From Pseudofabraea citricarpa (taxonomy: Eukaryota > Ascomycota > Leotiomycetes > Helotiales > Dermateaceae), in NCBI GenBank assembly GCA_029641185.1, contig JAPWGK010000011.1, positions 1,240,001 to 1,304,000 on the forward strand: a DNA stretch of 64,000 nucleotides, read 5' to 3'. Below, one piece after another: positions 1 through 12,780 of this stretch. The notes under the pieces are model-generated. The model was not told where the DNA came from. It saw only the letters and a list, made by a program, of their open reading frames with translations, and ran no database searches. Each line of letters begins with the position of its first letter. Position 1 is the stretch's first letter. A program made the position numbers and the translations under genes.

Positions 1-758
1 AACCTCGAGTGTAAACTCGTACGATAAATTTGAGTATACCACTCTCCCATGATATCACTATAGAGTTTAGTACCTGGAATGTTGCTAAAGTTTGACATCG
101 CTCACTAGCACGTGCTTCATTCATCCCTTGACCCGCCCACCTTGTTCAAACAGCCAATCTCATACCCAGCAGGCTCGCTATTAAACAAACAAACAAAACA
201 GAGAGAATCGGTCCCGAGGTAGTCACTTGATGCAAGACGCATTCAGTGAAAGGGTGAAGAATTTTCAACGTCGAGGTTAAGCGAGGATGCTTCTGGCTAA
301 GAGAATCAGATACAAAGCTGCATTAGTGCTAGATCGGCGCTTCCACAATTCTTAAAACTCTCAATCCAGGCTTGCATTGGGGAGTTTTAGGTTTAACGGC
401 GTCCCGCTGCTCGCATTTGTCACGAGATTCCAGCTCACCCCTTTCGGTGGCGTTGTAGCACGGAAGGAACGCGTACTAGCGTTATTGCCTGTATTTAAGC
501 TCCTCCTCCGTAACAGGAGTTCTTCTCTCTCAAACCACCCAGACAATCATTTCACACAACCTATTCAACCCTTGCCACAGCGTCTTTCGTCCGGCCCGCC
601 AAATTGGTCTCAACGATTGAGTATTTTTAGGATCTGTGGAAGTGAGATCAAATCGGCTGATTTAGAGTTGACAGAAAATTGGGATCAGATGTGGTGAGAT
701 AGAATAGAGAATTTAATTTTCATTCTTTTATGCCAATTGACATTTGTCCATCGAGCTT
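1..758. other. Intergenic, no gene recognised
   Basis: I see no supportable gene here. A 106-codon open frame at 377-697 has no ATG, and its translation resembles nothing I know. The stretch probably holds the 3' flank of the SurE-like gene, which ends at 759 on the minus strand, and the flank of a gene outside the window. Confidence 0.5.
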
Positions 759-2238
759 TCACCACATGCTCACAAACACAACCAGGCAAGCTGTCATCAT
801 AACTCCATGTGTGGACGTCTGGGTAGCATCATTAGAAATAATCGGTTCTGTCGATGTGGCTGACGCTGGAGCTGTAGTAGATGTGTATGTCGATGTAGAA
901 GTAGTAGTAGCGTTTGAATAAGGAGTTGTTCCATTTAATCCACCCACTAATGATGTACTGTTGGCAAACTGTACAAGAGGTGCAAGGTTTGCTTTCACAT
1001 CAGGTGCAGAATTGCAACTTCCACTTTGAGGTGCATCATAATCTAGAATCCCCGAGTCCTCGTCGTTAGTATTGCTTATTCTAGAGGCTTTGAAGCAATG
1101 ATCGCTATTCAAAGGTGGTAGAGATAGTTCAACAGGCTGAAAACTATTCCAAGACTCATGAACTGTACCAGTCAAAGAAATTTTCACCAAGAGACTTTTG
1201 ACATACCAACAGTGAAGACGGTGACGGCCGCTTGACACCCCCCTTCTACGATCTCGGTTTCTCCAGGTAGCGAACAATCACCATTGATGCACTGGTTAGA
1301 TGCTGGTAGAATGAGATCTACCCAGCTAAAAAGCCCAGTGGTCTCGTTATAGCCTGCTTTATCGACTACCGCACCACCAGTCATCCGTGTATAAATAAAT
1401 GGTGGATCTACACAGCTGTCGTTGATGAAGGATGTAATTAATGGTATATTCACATTGACACCATATCCAAGGGGCATGATAGGTCCTCCATTGGCATTGA
1501 TGATCATCTGTTGGGCTAGGTTTGCACTCATCTGTCCCATAATTGTAGCCGGGTCCTTCAAGCCTGCATTTGTCGTGGTATTGACCCAATAATAAGGTGT
1601 CTGGACTCCATATACTCCAGAGAATGCAATCGCTGGTATGCCACGTTCGACGGCAGTATAGGTTGCACCTAGCGTGCCTGCTAGCGTGTATAAGAAGGGA
1701 CCCATGTTGGTACCATAATTGACTCCGCTAAGTACAAGATCGAAAGTGGTAAGATTTGTGTAGCGAGGAAGAATGTAATCGAGTGCAACTTGAATTTGAG
1801 TTGTTGGAGTTCCATTGTAGTACCTAGTTGATTGATTGGTAATTGTTTTTCAAGTAATATTCATTTATAACGTACCAGATATGTGAGTCTGTCGGGTCGG
1901 TACCAATGGATGGAGCTCCAGCCTTAACAATTCCTAGGCAATCAACTGTGAGCTGTTTCTAATCTTTGTTATGAAAATCAATGTGGCTTACCAAATTCGC
2001 TATCCGCAGTTAGATTTCTATACTTGGTATAGACCTCAGATCCTCCCATCCCACTCTGGTTAGACACGCTGGCAACAATAAAAGTATTGTGCCCAAATGC
2101 TTTCATAGCCTTGTACAACTCTCTAATATTGGCAGTTCCAAAGCCGTCATCATTGGAGATCAGGATATTAAGGCCATTGACGGCAGAAAAGGCAAGCGTA
2201 GAAGCTGCAACTGCAAAGGGGATGTTGGAGAAACGCAT
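759..2238 (-). CDS. SurE-like acid phosphatase / 5'-nucleotidase, secreted, probably GPI-anchored
   Basis: This is a survival protein SurE-family phosphatase, a metal-dependent nucleotidase/acid phosphatase fold. The exons I infer are 2238-1992, 1945-1876, 1823-1207 and 1162-759, all with GT-AG introns; they join to 445 aa. An N-terminal signal peptide (about residues 1-22) is followed directly by the SurE metal site LISNDDGF. Further SurE blocks are SNQSGMGG, the segment ending GTDPTDSHIWYYNGTP, and LSGVNYGTNMG. The C-terminus is Ser/Thr-rich and ends in a short hydrophobic tail (VMMTACLVVFVSMW), which suggests a GPI signal. Fungal SurE proteins with signal peptides are known; in bacteria the enzyme is cytosolic. 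The likely role is release of phosphate from external substrates, which is an inference. The next gene, MoaE-like on the same strand, lies 0.9 kb upstream. Confidence 0.9.
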
Positions 2239-3155
2239 GCTTAGCGAGGTACGGGCAAGGCCAAGGAAGATAAGAATTAATACTTTAGCTTGGCCATCTT
2301 GGTCTTGGCCCGGCTTTTTGTAGATTTTCAGGAACCAGGAACAATTACGTAGGGATTACACAAGGATGACTGCAAGTCCACAGAATATGCGTGTTTCCTG
2401 CTTCTATCCCGCTCTTAAAGCATCGACCTCCCTATTTGGGAGATGGTTGGAGATAACGAGTCGATCCTTATCTACCTAGGTAGCAAGTGGTCGTGTGAGC
2501 TCGGCAGCACGGCTTCGCAGATAGGCGCAGGCCGAGTATTCTCTATAGCATTTGACATAAAACTACGAAGTAATGTTAGCCCGGCTAGGTACTTAGGTAT
2601 TTAGAGGAATCGAAGGCTTGTTTGCTTGCTTCACATGCCTTTCCATTAGTATTGCTTGACACGGTTTAACCAAATCCTCAGATATATACTTGCAAGAACC
2701 ATATCATTTTGCTAAAATTTACACATCTATTGTTAACCAAGCTAGCTTACTCCTTAGAACCTCCGGATTATACACTGCTAATAACGTGAAGGTAGGTAAG
2801 GCCATGCGCACGTGACATGGAGATCGACTGATAGCTACTTACTAATGTACCAGTCTTATTAAGCTCTGATGGAATTTGCTGTATAATGAGGTCTCTGAAT
2901 TCAAAGATAAAATAGCTTGATAACTAGCACCTTTAATTTGATAAGCGTCAGTTGACGTGGTTGCCAGATACTTCTTGTGTTAAGCCGAAGCTAACTCAAA
3001 GGAAAGACAATCCCTGTCTGACACTCCTTAGTTCAGCCAGAGCAAGCATACATATGAGGCGATGATCCAGCGATATCTAGATCAATTTAGAATCTCCATT
3101 AGCTCTCAGAGTTCCTTTTAAGTCACCTGCGGAGGAAATTTCCAGCCAAATCTCT
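2239..3155. other. Intergenic between SurE-like and MoaE-like genes
   Basis: This should hold the promoter of the SurE-like gene and the 3' flank of the MoaE-like gene. I see no coding frame with family similarity and no RNA gene. The sequence is moderately AT-rich. Confidence 0.5.
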
Positions 3156-3770
3156 TCAACGCACAACGGGTCCATGACCATGCTCTCCTGGAATCTTCTG
3201 TCTCAGAATAGGTCCATGAGGACCATCGGCTGGCTTCTGCTCTTGTTTTTGTTGCTCGTCAACCCTCACACCTGATGCTCCGTCTCGGTTGGCTCTCCAA
3301 ACACCGCCTTCGTCGCCTCCAAATTCTTCCTTTTTCCAGACCTCCACCTTCTCTTTGCATTCTTCCAGTGCTTCTTCGCCTGCTCTCCAAGCGGCCTGCC
3401 TGTGAGGGGAAGAGACTGCAATAAGAATACTCTCCTCTGCAATAGGGACAACACCAAGCCTATGAATCATAGCAATGGACGTAAGAGAGTGCTTTTCAAG
3501 AATCGTCTTGCATATTGTGAGCATTGTTTGAAGAGCACGAGGCTCGTATGACGTATACTGCAGTTCCTTGACAGGCTTGCCGCCAAAGTTGTCCCGAGTC
3601 GTTCCTTGGACAATTCAGTGGGTGTTGAAAGTTGGGCATGGAGAATTACCTGCGAATAAGACGATAGCACCGGCCTTGGGGCTTCTTACACGATCCATGG
3701 CTGCTTTTGCATCGAGGTAGTCATGTGTAAGCGCTACAAAGCAATCACCATCCTGCCGTTCGTTACTCAT
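3156..3770 (-). CDS. Molybdopterin synthase catalytic (large) subunit, MoaE/MOCS2B
   Basis: The protein transfers sulfur with the small subunit (MOCS2A) to turn precursor Z into molybdopterin, a step of molybdenum cofactor synthesis in the cytosol. The exons are 3770-3650 and 3604-3156, separated by a 45-nt GT-AG intron, giving 189 aa. The join restores the family block GTTRDNFGGKPVKELQYTSY. It is followed by MIHRLGVVPIAEESILIAVSSPHR and the catalytic-lysine region CKEKVEVWKKEEF. The C-terminal tail (GASGVRVDEQQ to the end) is a charged extension beyond the bacterial length. The start ATG at 3770 gives the family's N-terminal beginning (FVALTHDYLDAKAAMDRVRSP). The gene is divergent from the RBM5-like gene with 294 bp between the starts, so the two may share a promoter region. 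Confidence 0.95.
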
Positions 3771-4064
3771 GACTGGTGACTGTCTTGGATATATTGCAAT
3801 ATTGAAAAAGTGCTCTATTCAAAGTGCAAGATATTGATTGCAGCCACATCTTGAAAACGAACAGTTCTTACTCATCAATGAGGTAGTGCTGAAATGATCA
3901 CGTGAGCATAACCCTGGTACATATTTTCCCCAGATCGCGATATGTTAGGAGCGCATTATTCGTCGCATTCCAACAATCTGCGTCATTTTAACCACCGCGA
4001 TCGCAGCCGACGATAGACCAGTTAATTAACCTGTATGGTCTCTCTGCATACCTAGCGATTCAAG

Positions 4065-6602
4065 ATGAATCATTCTCGACCTTCAAGGCCTTCTGGCCAC
4101 GATGCCAACATGTACGATGATGGAGCCTGGACCAACGAATACCAGCGCCGAAGCTCTCCTCCACAAGGCTACCAAAATGCGCGGAAGGGTAATCGATCGT
4201 TGGAAGTTGAAAACTGTTTGGATTTGTGCTGATAGCATTGCCTGAAGATAATGCAAGAACCCCACCTCGAGGGCCAGCCGGAGACCACGATTACAACGCA
4301 GCCGCACCACACGAGCGAAACCATCGAGACAACTATGGTCGGAGGCGTGATAGATCAAGATCACCACGTCGTGATGGAAGAAGCCGGTATACCGATCGCG
4401 ATCGAGAAGATTATAAATCCCCATCCCGCAATAGAAGCAGAAGTCGAAGTCGTTCACCATACTTTGGCGGGCCTGCAAGCCGCACAGTGATATTTGAAGG
4501 ATTACCTGTGGAGATGACTCAGGAAGACGTTGGCCGCCCCCTTTTCAACTTATTTCGGACCCTTTGAAAGAATTGTTATACCTTTGCCTAAGTGCTCTTT
4601 CAGCTTTTGGAATTCTGGCTAAGCATAGGATCTGGCCTTCGTGGCTGTCGTTATGTATTGCAGATATCAAATGAACTACAACAGAGTATACGAGTTAGAG
4701 GACTCGAGGAAATTAGATTGATCAAAGACAAGAAAACTGGTAAGCAACATGGCGAATATTTGAATCTCTAGCTCATTCGACTTCACGCAGGACTTTCGCG
4801 CCAATTCGCATTTGCACAATTTGTTTCTGTTCCTGAAGCGAAAAGATTTCTCGAACTTCACTACCCAAGCATTATGCTTCGTGGTGGATATAACCCAGCT
4901 CAGAGCAACGTCGGTGAGCCGACTCAGGTTCGCGTCTCTTTCAGCAGAGAGAAAGACGATCGCGACAAACCTGGCAAAGGCGAGGATGATTGGAAATGTG
5001 ACGTGGTATGCTTTCCCTTCTACATTGGGGGTTTCAATTCTGATTGTGATAGTGCTTTCTTGCCAACTACTCACACCGAACACTCTGTTTTCGCTGTAAC
5101 TCACCCAGAATGCGTGAGTCAAGCCCTCAACTCGTTCTACTTCTGCTAACACTTCCGAAGGTGCAACAGCCCATGGCGTCGTTGTTGCTCAACCGAATAT
5201 GTCTGTATTTTCTGGCTTTGCTACGACTGGCGATAGTGATGCCTCTCCTGATAGTACCGCCTCGCAATTTATCCTTCTTCGTGGCTTAGAGCCTGGTGTG
5301 ACGGAGGAAATGCTAGCCAAAGGCGTAAGCAAACTGTACAAATCAAAGGTCGACATACCAGCAGAAGTTCAAACCAAGAAGGCCAAGATAACATCCACTT
5401 CAAATGATGCTAGTCTTGGTGCCAAGGCTGGTTCTCTTAGAAGAGTTCTGTTAGTTCGGGACAGGAAAACCAATGACAGCTGGAGATATGGTTTTGCAGA
5501 GTTCAACTGTGTTGAAGACGCACAATTAGCTATGGCTAAGTATAATGCGTCCGAAAAGTTCACGATATCTTCAAAGCCTGTTCTTATCACATATATTCAC
5601 GCGGGAGTTTTCGTACCTGTGCTGCAAGCGATTGATGCTGAAACAGCTCGCTTCACTTTCAGTCCCTTGTCAAACCCATCTATGAAATTGATGTATTGGG
5701 ATGAGGCAGCTTATACCAGCGAGCTCATTACCGCAGCTCCAGATAGTGAGTCTATAATCGCATCGAAAGAGAGCAAGCATGCTAGGCTTGCTGCAGCCGC
5801 TGCCAATGAAGGCCTTCTAGCTGGGGGAGATGCAGAACCTAAGTCGAAGAAGAGAAGAATCGAGAAGGATGCTACGCCTACCAGCAAGAAAGTAGTTGCA
5901 CCTCATCTTCAATTCTGGACCAATAGACATGCAGAGTTACATGGGGCCGCAGCTCAGGCCGGGGGAGAGGATGCTTCTGCATCAACCAACGCGAGCCGAG
6001 AAGTTGCAGATTCAGATAATGCACCACCAACCCAATCGTTCGCTGATATGGACCGGAAGTGTTGTTTGTTATGCTCACGACAGTTTAAGACGGATGCAGA
6101 AGTTAACAAGCATGAGCGTATGAGTCAACTCCACCGTGACAATATGAAAGACGAGAATCTAGTGGCCAAGGCAACTGCGAAGTTGAAGAAGACAGCCAAC
6201 TCTCATGCTGATAGTTTATCTTATCGAGACCGAGCCAGAGAGCGCCGACAAGCATTCAATCAACCCAAACAGCCGGCAGCACAGCATCCAAAATCGAAGG
6301 ACGCCCACACAGAAGCTGCCAAGGATAAGGAGGAGGAATCGTCTGCCCCTGTACAATCAAAGGGTGCAGCTCTGCTGGGGAAGATGGGCTGGACTGCAGG
6401 CCAAGGCCTAGGTGCGCAAGGAACAGGCCGTACAGAAGCTATCACTACGGAACTTTATACGCAAGGTGTTGGACTTGGGGCTTCCGGTGGTAAAATGGGC
6501 GATGCCGTGGAAGAAGCTCAACGCCAAACCAAGGGAGGCTATGCAGAGTTTTTAACGAAGACGAAGGACAAGGCCAAAGAGAGGTTTGAGAGCATGGGAT
6601 AA
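4065..6602 (+). CDS. RBM5/RBM10-type RNA-binding splicing factor (RRM, RanBP2 finger, RRM, C2H2, G-patch)
   Basis: The exons are 4065-4188, 4248-4528, 4664-4739, 4791-5005, a 43-nt micro-exon at 5053-5095, and 5161-6602, giving 726 aa. The order is an RS-rich N-terminus (about 60-117), RRM1 (about 119-205), a RanBP2-type zinc finger (228-247), RRM2 (about 282-390), a C2H2 finger (C548, C551, H564, H571) and a G-patch (about 646-690). This domain order is that of metazoan RBM5/6/10, components of early spliceosomal complexes that control splice-site choice in the nucleus. The micro-exon supplies the middle of the RanBP2 finger (CFLANYSHRTLCFRC), so it is supported by the finger's cysteine spacing. 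The donor at 4529 (GTTGGC) is weak, so that junction is less sure. Confidence 0.9.
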
Positions 6603-7307
6603 TTACAGGACGAACCATGGTTGGCTGTTTTGTATGGGTCTATGTTGCACTTGATTTCTTTTGATTATCCAACACTTGATAGGGAGGCTGGAGAAATCGG
6701 GCGTCGGTGCGGGGGCGTATTGAGAGCAAATTACACATCCGCTGATCTAACAACATGGGATGGCATCACGAACTGTTCGCTTTGTTGGAATCAAGGCTGT
6801 GCGGATGTCCAAGTCTTCCTCCGAGTGGCTACCAGACCACTGGGTTCTTCGATCCCTTGCACGCTGCCACCACGGTCGTTACTAGCTTCTTCTCCTATTT
6901 CTTCACTTGCCTTGAATTCGATTATTTCTCAGACGAGCTGTTGGATTACTTATTCGGGCAGAATGATGTAGGTCCGCGAAATGTCATTTGATGGAGAAAA
7001 GGTCGCCCACCCCGGAAGGAATTCCCATCACTTATCGACTTTTGTCAACCTTGTTTGGCGTTTCAGTATCTCCCACACCACCTGCCATCTCGCTTGCAGT
7101 TGGCATTTTACCGATGGTTGTTGGATTGATACCTACCTAGTGACTCAGTAAACGAAGGTCCAGAGCAGGAGCGTTTGCAGGCAGGCAGGCAGCAAACCCC
7201 GCGCCTACCACTTGTTTCCCTTCCAACTCAACCCAAACATCCTTCTCTAAAACACTGCTCTGCCCTAACACTCGACTTAACGCTGCCAGTCGGTGTCTAC
7301 CGGTACG
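6603..7307. other. Intergenic
   Basis: This is the 3' flank of the RBM5-like gene and the promoter of the 1174-aa protein. Open frames here (6621-6971, 6755-6991) show no family resemblance. I see no RNA gene. Confidence 0.5.
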
Positions 7308-10300
7308 ATGATGGATGTGCGAGCGAAATTCCATAAGTTGGGCATTCTCCCTATATCGCATAGTTTGGGGTACTTCGAACAAGACCCTACTAGGGATTAT
7401 GCGACCTTGCGCAGTCTGGGCCAAAAATTCCTTGCAACATACGAGACTGAGGACCGGACAATACCACCGACCTTCCGCAGTGGCATATCTGAGTTCGGGA
7501 GTGAGGCGCGCACGTGTAGTCGGGAGTTTCTCCACATCTACGGTCCACAGCTATTCCAAGAGAATGGTGATAACACTGATAAACACCCCATTTGGCCACA
7601 GGATGAAGAATTGTAGGCTGTTCACACCCAGATCAGATAAATCACCGTGAGACTTACCAGAGGGAAAAGCATCGAAGTTGCAGCAGCACATTTCCTCCAG
7701 CAGCTCGCCTTCCGCAATTACCAGAAACGGTGCAAGAAAGCAGCAAAAAGAAAACGTTGTTCGGAAGAGGACGATTTTCACGATGACCAATCTACGCATG
7801 AGACCGAAGCAGACCACGACGACATAGATGAACCAGCAATTCAGAGCTCGAAGCAGCCAGATACCAATGCCTGTATACGATACATCCAGGAGCTCAACCC
7901 AGCAAACGAAGAGAAGCTTGAAGATTGCAAGGACTTTTCTTGGTTGTGGGATGTAAGTAGTATTCTACATGATAACTCAATGTGTTTGCAACTGATTGCT
8001 AGAAGCGCAAGCTTTCTATACCAGAAACAGTAGGTAAACGGCTTCGCCGGTTCATGCACGAACACAATGTATACCTCAGCCTGGACTCAGGTTGCGAGAC
8101 ATTGCGATTATTAGTAGCTAAAATGTTTGAAGAGGATGAGTTGACATCCGCCGACAACATCTTAGATCACCCCCAGCTCCTACACCAAATAAATGATTAT
8201 ATCCAAAAGCACACAGTCTATCTTCAAGAGCACTTCTACCTCGACGAAGGCTCTTCTGTACTTCAGAAAACTGAGCGATTCGATGATCTCTGGACTTGTC
8301 GAGAGGAGTATTGGAACGCAAAGCGACAAAGAAAAGGACGCTGCCACACGCTACCTGTGGATATTGAAATCCCACAGAAGCGTAGAAGTATTAGCAAAGT
8401 AGGTATTTCTACAGGGCAGACAGATCACTTCAAAGAACCTAGGCACTCCTTGACTCCAGAAAGTGCCCGAGTTGAAACTTCAGTTGCGAGTCCACAAGAG
8501 AAAATGGTAAGTTTATGGTCATAGATAGGGAGAGTTTAAGAGTATATATCTAACCGTCACTAACCATAGGCTTTACACAACGACACTACTACAGAGGCCG
8601 TCACTAAATATCATGGTTTCCCTGACGCGCTCGGTGTAACAATATCAGATACGAAAAAATCTAAACCTGCAAGTCTTTTACTGAAGTTGAAACTTCCAAA
8701 TCACCATTTCGGCACACCTCAAACCTTAAGACCTAGCAATGCTGCCTCTACAACATTCCCAACCATGAATATCAGTACTACGGAAAATGCGGACAATGAG
8801 AACCAGGTGCCACGATCAGCAAAGCCAAAGAAGGTAGCACAAAATATCCATCATGCATCTACTCAAGGCTTTCCGTTGCTTGAATTTAGCGATGGTGCTA
8901 TCAGCAGAATGAAAGCTGTCTGGTATACCTTCCGCGGGAAATCCCAAAGATCGCATTGGTATATGAGAACTGTTGGGAGTAAGACTGAGCCTCGATGTAT
9001 AGATGAACGCCACTACCATGTAAAACTGGAAGGGTCGCGATGGTATTATTTCGGCCCGCAGAGTACCAAGGAGATTCTCGTTGAAGATGTATACTGTGAG
9101 CGCATTATCCTCGAGTGGAAAGCAAACCCAACACTAGACCATCAAGCCTTTGTTGAGTGGTTCTTTGAAAGATTTACAGGAGCTACTTTAGTACAACTAA
9201 CACGACTCATTCGTGAGATCGGTGTGGGAGCAGTCCGCAGCACACGTCGCGTTCCTGCCCCACAAGAACCAGGATCTATACCTACCACCACAGACATAGT
9301 TGATGTTCAGCAGCCGGGACCACATGCAGACACATCAGCAACTAATCTGCAGGCAACACAGCCACTTTTAACATCACTAGGTATAGATTCATTGCCTAGA
9401 GACTCTTCGAAGATCGACAAAATGGTCAAGTCTTCCTTGTCAAAATCATCAGTTGGCTACCCTCAAGATACATATGTCTCTCCATGTCAAGATATTCCTG
9501 TATTAGACAATCTCGGAACAATAGACGACCCCGTGTCTCTAAGTAGCGGTGATGATCTCAGTATGCAGGGAGAGGACATGGATGATCAATTTAATGCTAA
9601 TTCAAGCAATCCAGTTTGGTCAACAGCGGGACCGAACAACGAATCTATGTCGGAATGCACCGCATTTGAGGAAGCCTACTTTGGCTCGGTCAACAATGGA
9701 GAGCCTAATGAGGTGTTCACTGACCCTCCGCAGTTCGCGCATCCTCATTCAACTGCATCAAGTCATAATATTCACCAAACCATGCCACAAGAGAAAAGTG
9801 GTTCTACGAACCCGCAACCTATCGCTTTTGTGCCCTCGAACAACTACGGCGATAGTGTAACAACTGAGTCGTACGCCAATAATTTTGTGGCTACAAGTGA
9901 ATTTGGGTCTCCTGGCCTTGAATTTGCGTCGATTCTATCAAGCTCAGCTTGCAAGAGATGCGCTTCATTGAAAGTCAAGTGTCAGTTGCCATAACTATTC
10001 CCTTCTTTTCTCGGCTAACATTTCGAAGGTGTTAATGAGGGAGTTCTCTCGACTTGTAATGCCTGCGCAAAGAGCCAGAGAGCTTGTGTTTATTCTGAGA
10101 TTACCAAATCTTCCCCAGAGCCGCAAGCCTCAATCAAAAAAGGCCCTCAGCAGCCTGCTCCTCTGCCAACTCCAGAAACCATCAACGGCCCAAAATTTGC
10201 TAGTGCTTTCAGATCAGCAAATGTAAGTAGCCTTCAACGTGGTACCTGTTCATGAGTATAGAATTTACTAAATTGCTCAAGGAAAATATAACTGAAACTT

Positions 10301-11100
10301 CTCCTACGAATATCAAAGATACAGACGAATCTAGCATTTCTACTTCGGTTTCTGCACACTCTAGGTACACAAGCAAGACATTTGGCCCGAGTTTCGAAGA
10401 CAAAAGATCACGCAATGCAACTCACAATATCAAACTAGCCTTGGATCAGGATCAGCAGACCACTGGCTCTCATGAGAGACTCACTTTGTCTTCATCTGCA
10501 GTTGTGGATAATCCGTCAACCATGGACAGAACCTCATTAATTCCACATTCAAATGACATAGAAGGAATTCCTATTACAGCTACTACACGTATATTACTCG
10601 AACCATCGTCAGTGGCCATTCAGCCAATAGTAGAGCGTGATACAACATATCAAAAGCCTAAGCACGATCTGGTTGATTCACGCCATTGTTTCAATCGCAG
10701 CATACCAGCATCAAACTCGTCAACCGAGATCGTGATTGCGTCTGCAAAAAAGGTCCAGAGGCTACTTTTTTTCATTGAGAAAGAAAACGGCCTTCTGGAT
10801 CGCGATTTTCCTATTCCTTCCGAACACTTTTTTGGTCTAAGTGTGTATTCTGTCTTTGAGCTTATCGCCAAAAGAACTGGACAATCACTCGCAGTTGTAC
10901 AGTTTGAGTGTGAGAATTTTGGGGTGAAGGACCACACATTTGAACTGCAAAGGTATAATACAAGTGAGGTTGATTGGAAAGATCACAAGATTGTTATGGA
11001 AAGGTTTCTTCGTCGAGGGAAGAAGAAATATCCTGAGTGCATGGACTTTGTGATTAGAATTCTTACATCTTTGCAGGTTGATGATGATGATGAGGTGTAA
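7308..11100 (+). CDS. Orphan 1174-aa protein with a Zn2Cys6 cluster near the C-terminus
   Basis: I do not recognise the family. The exons are 7308-7612, 7661-7952, 8003-8506, 8570-9980, 10029-10222 and 10282-11100, all GT-AG. The total is 3525 nt, exactly 1175 codons. Residues about 820-858 form a fungal Zn2Cys6 cluster with spacing C-x2-C-x6-C-x8-C-x2-C-x5-C; the third cysteine codon is split by an intron. Such clusters normally sit at the N-terminus of transcription factors, so the position is unusual. A W/Y-rich block (about residues 440-550, with RSHWYMRTVGSK and RWYYFGPQSTKE) looks like a folded domain. Low-complexity Ser/Thr/Asn linkers separate the parts, and the protein ends in an acidic tail. 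The last intron acceptor at 10281 was chosen because the nearer AG at 10261 breaks the frame. A nuclear DNA-binding role is an inference from the cluster. Confidence 0.75.
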
Positions 11101-11967
11101 TGAGGGAGAGTTATACTTCTATGCCACAAAGCATGTTTTAGGCATCCCTTGTATTATATGTAATCTTTGTTGTATTCGATATTATTAGCAGTACTTACAA
11201 AAGTAAGATAGCTATGTGGAGAGCAAAGTTCAGGTAACTATGTGTTTATCTCTCAGCTGCAAATTAGCATGGCATTCGATCATAATCTAAACCTCTGGGC
11301 TGTTTGCTCGCTTAAACGAATTTCGAAGTTCAGTGACCACCACTACTGCAAAGAAAAGGGACTATGAGCAGACGCAATGCGAATCCTGGAGCAATAAGGT
11401 GGGTTATCTTAGCATAATTCTAGGTCCTTAAAGCAGCATGTTTGTATCTCATCAAACCCCTTAACACACCAAGTTTCTAAACGTCAAGTCTAGCCGTGGT
11501 TGCCCACCACAAGGCATGCATCCGGGAATATGCAGACTTATCATACGCCAATATCCACAGGAAGATAGCAAGAACCCTGTCTACAAGTTAATTGAGTCAT
11601 AGCGTTTGGTGTGCATGCATATTATAGCCTCTGCAGATATTACTGGTTATAGTATGGTGATGATCAGACATGATATTGCCAACACGCCCCTGTCGTGACC
11701 AAAGGCGCTTCAATCCTTGTATGCAGTTCTTGCCATCAGATGACAGCTATTATTCAGAAAGAACTGTAAAATTCCGAAGGCTGGTTCTTTACCACACATG
11801 CAAGTTGGTCTGTTAAGCGAGAATCCTCAATTGCCCCCCTTTCTTTCTGGTTGTAATTCCATAGCAGATTCGAGGACAACTTCACCGTCCTCAACAGACC
11901 CGAAATCATATTCATTCTGTGATAACCTATTACCAGGCACTGTTACGATCCTCTCAACAATAAAGTC
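11101..11967. other. Intergenic
   Basis: I see no recognisable gene. An open frame at 11798-12034 overlaps the start of the next gene in another frame and looks like a shadow. Confidence 0.45.
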
Positions 11968-12780
11968 ATGGACGCGAAGAGAAACACCTCAAGCAGCAAT
12001 CAAGATACAACGATGGCAGGACATGAGCTACTGACCCATAATGACGCCAGTCTTTCTGATGACTCGCTATCCCTTGATTTTCACAGCGGCTTCAAGGACT
12101 TTAGCATATGTCTGGATAAGATCAATAACGCTCTTGTCGATAGAGCCACCACAGAACGCGTTTGGAACGCAGCCGTTCGAGGGATTGTCACTTCCCTCAA
12201 ATGTAGCGATCATCAACGAAAGATTTATCTGGAAGATGCTCTTTCACGGGTACGTCTAACTCGTCACGTACACCTTATCAGTGTAGTGGCTAACCTCTTT
12301 CCAGGCTGCTGCTACACCAGAGATTGAGATCTTCTGGCAGAGTAAGTCTGCAAGACATCAACACCAAATATTGGTTTCCAGCCTCAAGGTAAAGCTTACT
12401 AGCCTTTTAACTTCTATCTTGATACCAGGCTTACGTTGTGATACCAGACGAAATGCGATCTGGCTGGCATGCTTGTTGAGGAGCTTGATGCCGACGGCAA
12501 CTTTCCCGAAGAAAAAGAGGATGAGCCGAACCCGAGCCTTCTCGAGGAGCAACAAAAGTTACTTCTTGAATCGAAGCACCGTCATGGCTATATGGCTGCT
12601 TCGCAAAGTTCAAAGGATAGCATGCCAAATTTAGACAAGCATCAGCAAGATGGCGAATTCAACCTGGACGATGTAACGATCACAGGCCCGTTAGAACCCG
12701 AGAGGAACAGCCATGGTCGTTATCTTAGATCGATATATGACAACTTCGATGATGACGACGAGGAAAATGAAGACGAGTGA
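11968..12780 (+). CDS. Acidic hypothetical protein, 232 aa
   Basis: I do not recognise the family. The exons proposed are 11968-12249, 12305-12388 and 12448-12780, in phase throughout. The N-terminal half is predicted helical (FKDFSICLDKINNALVDRA and the block around ERVWNAAVRGIVTSLKC). The C-terminal half is acidic and ends in a run of Asp/Glu (FDDDDEENEDE). The second intron is ambiguous: a consensus GTAAGT lies at about 12342 and several AGs are available. I chose the join that keeps the acidic frame. The start could also be the later in-frame ATG at 12013. The role is unknown. Confidence 0.55.

Noticed and set aside
377..697. 106-codon open frame on the plus strand
   Set aside because: It begins with TTG and not ATG, has no splice partner and no family resemblance, and overlaps another frame on the minus strand.
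7137..7535. 132-codon frame on the minus strand
   Set aside because: It overlaps the first exon of the 1174-aa gene, whose six exons join in frame on the other strand.
12371..12634. Alternative basic frame for the third exon of the acidic protein
   Set aside because: It would need a 40-nt intron and a 7-nt exon; the acidic frame needs only ordinary introns.
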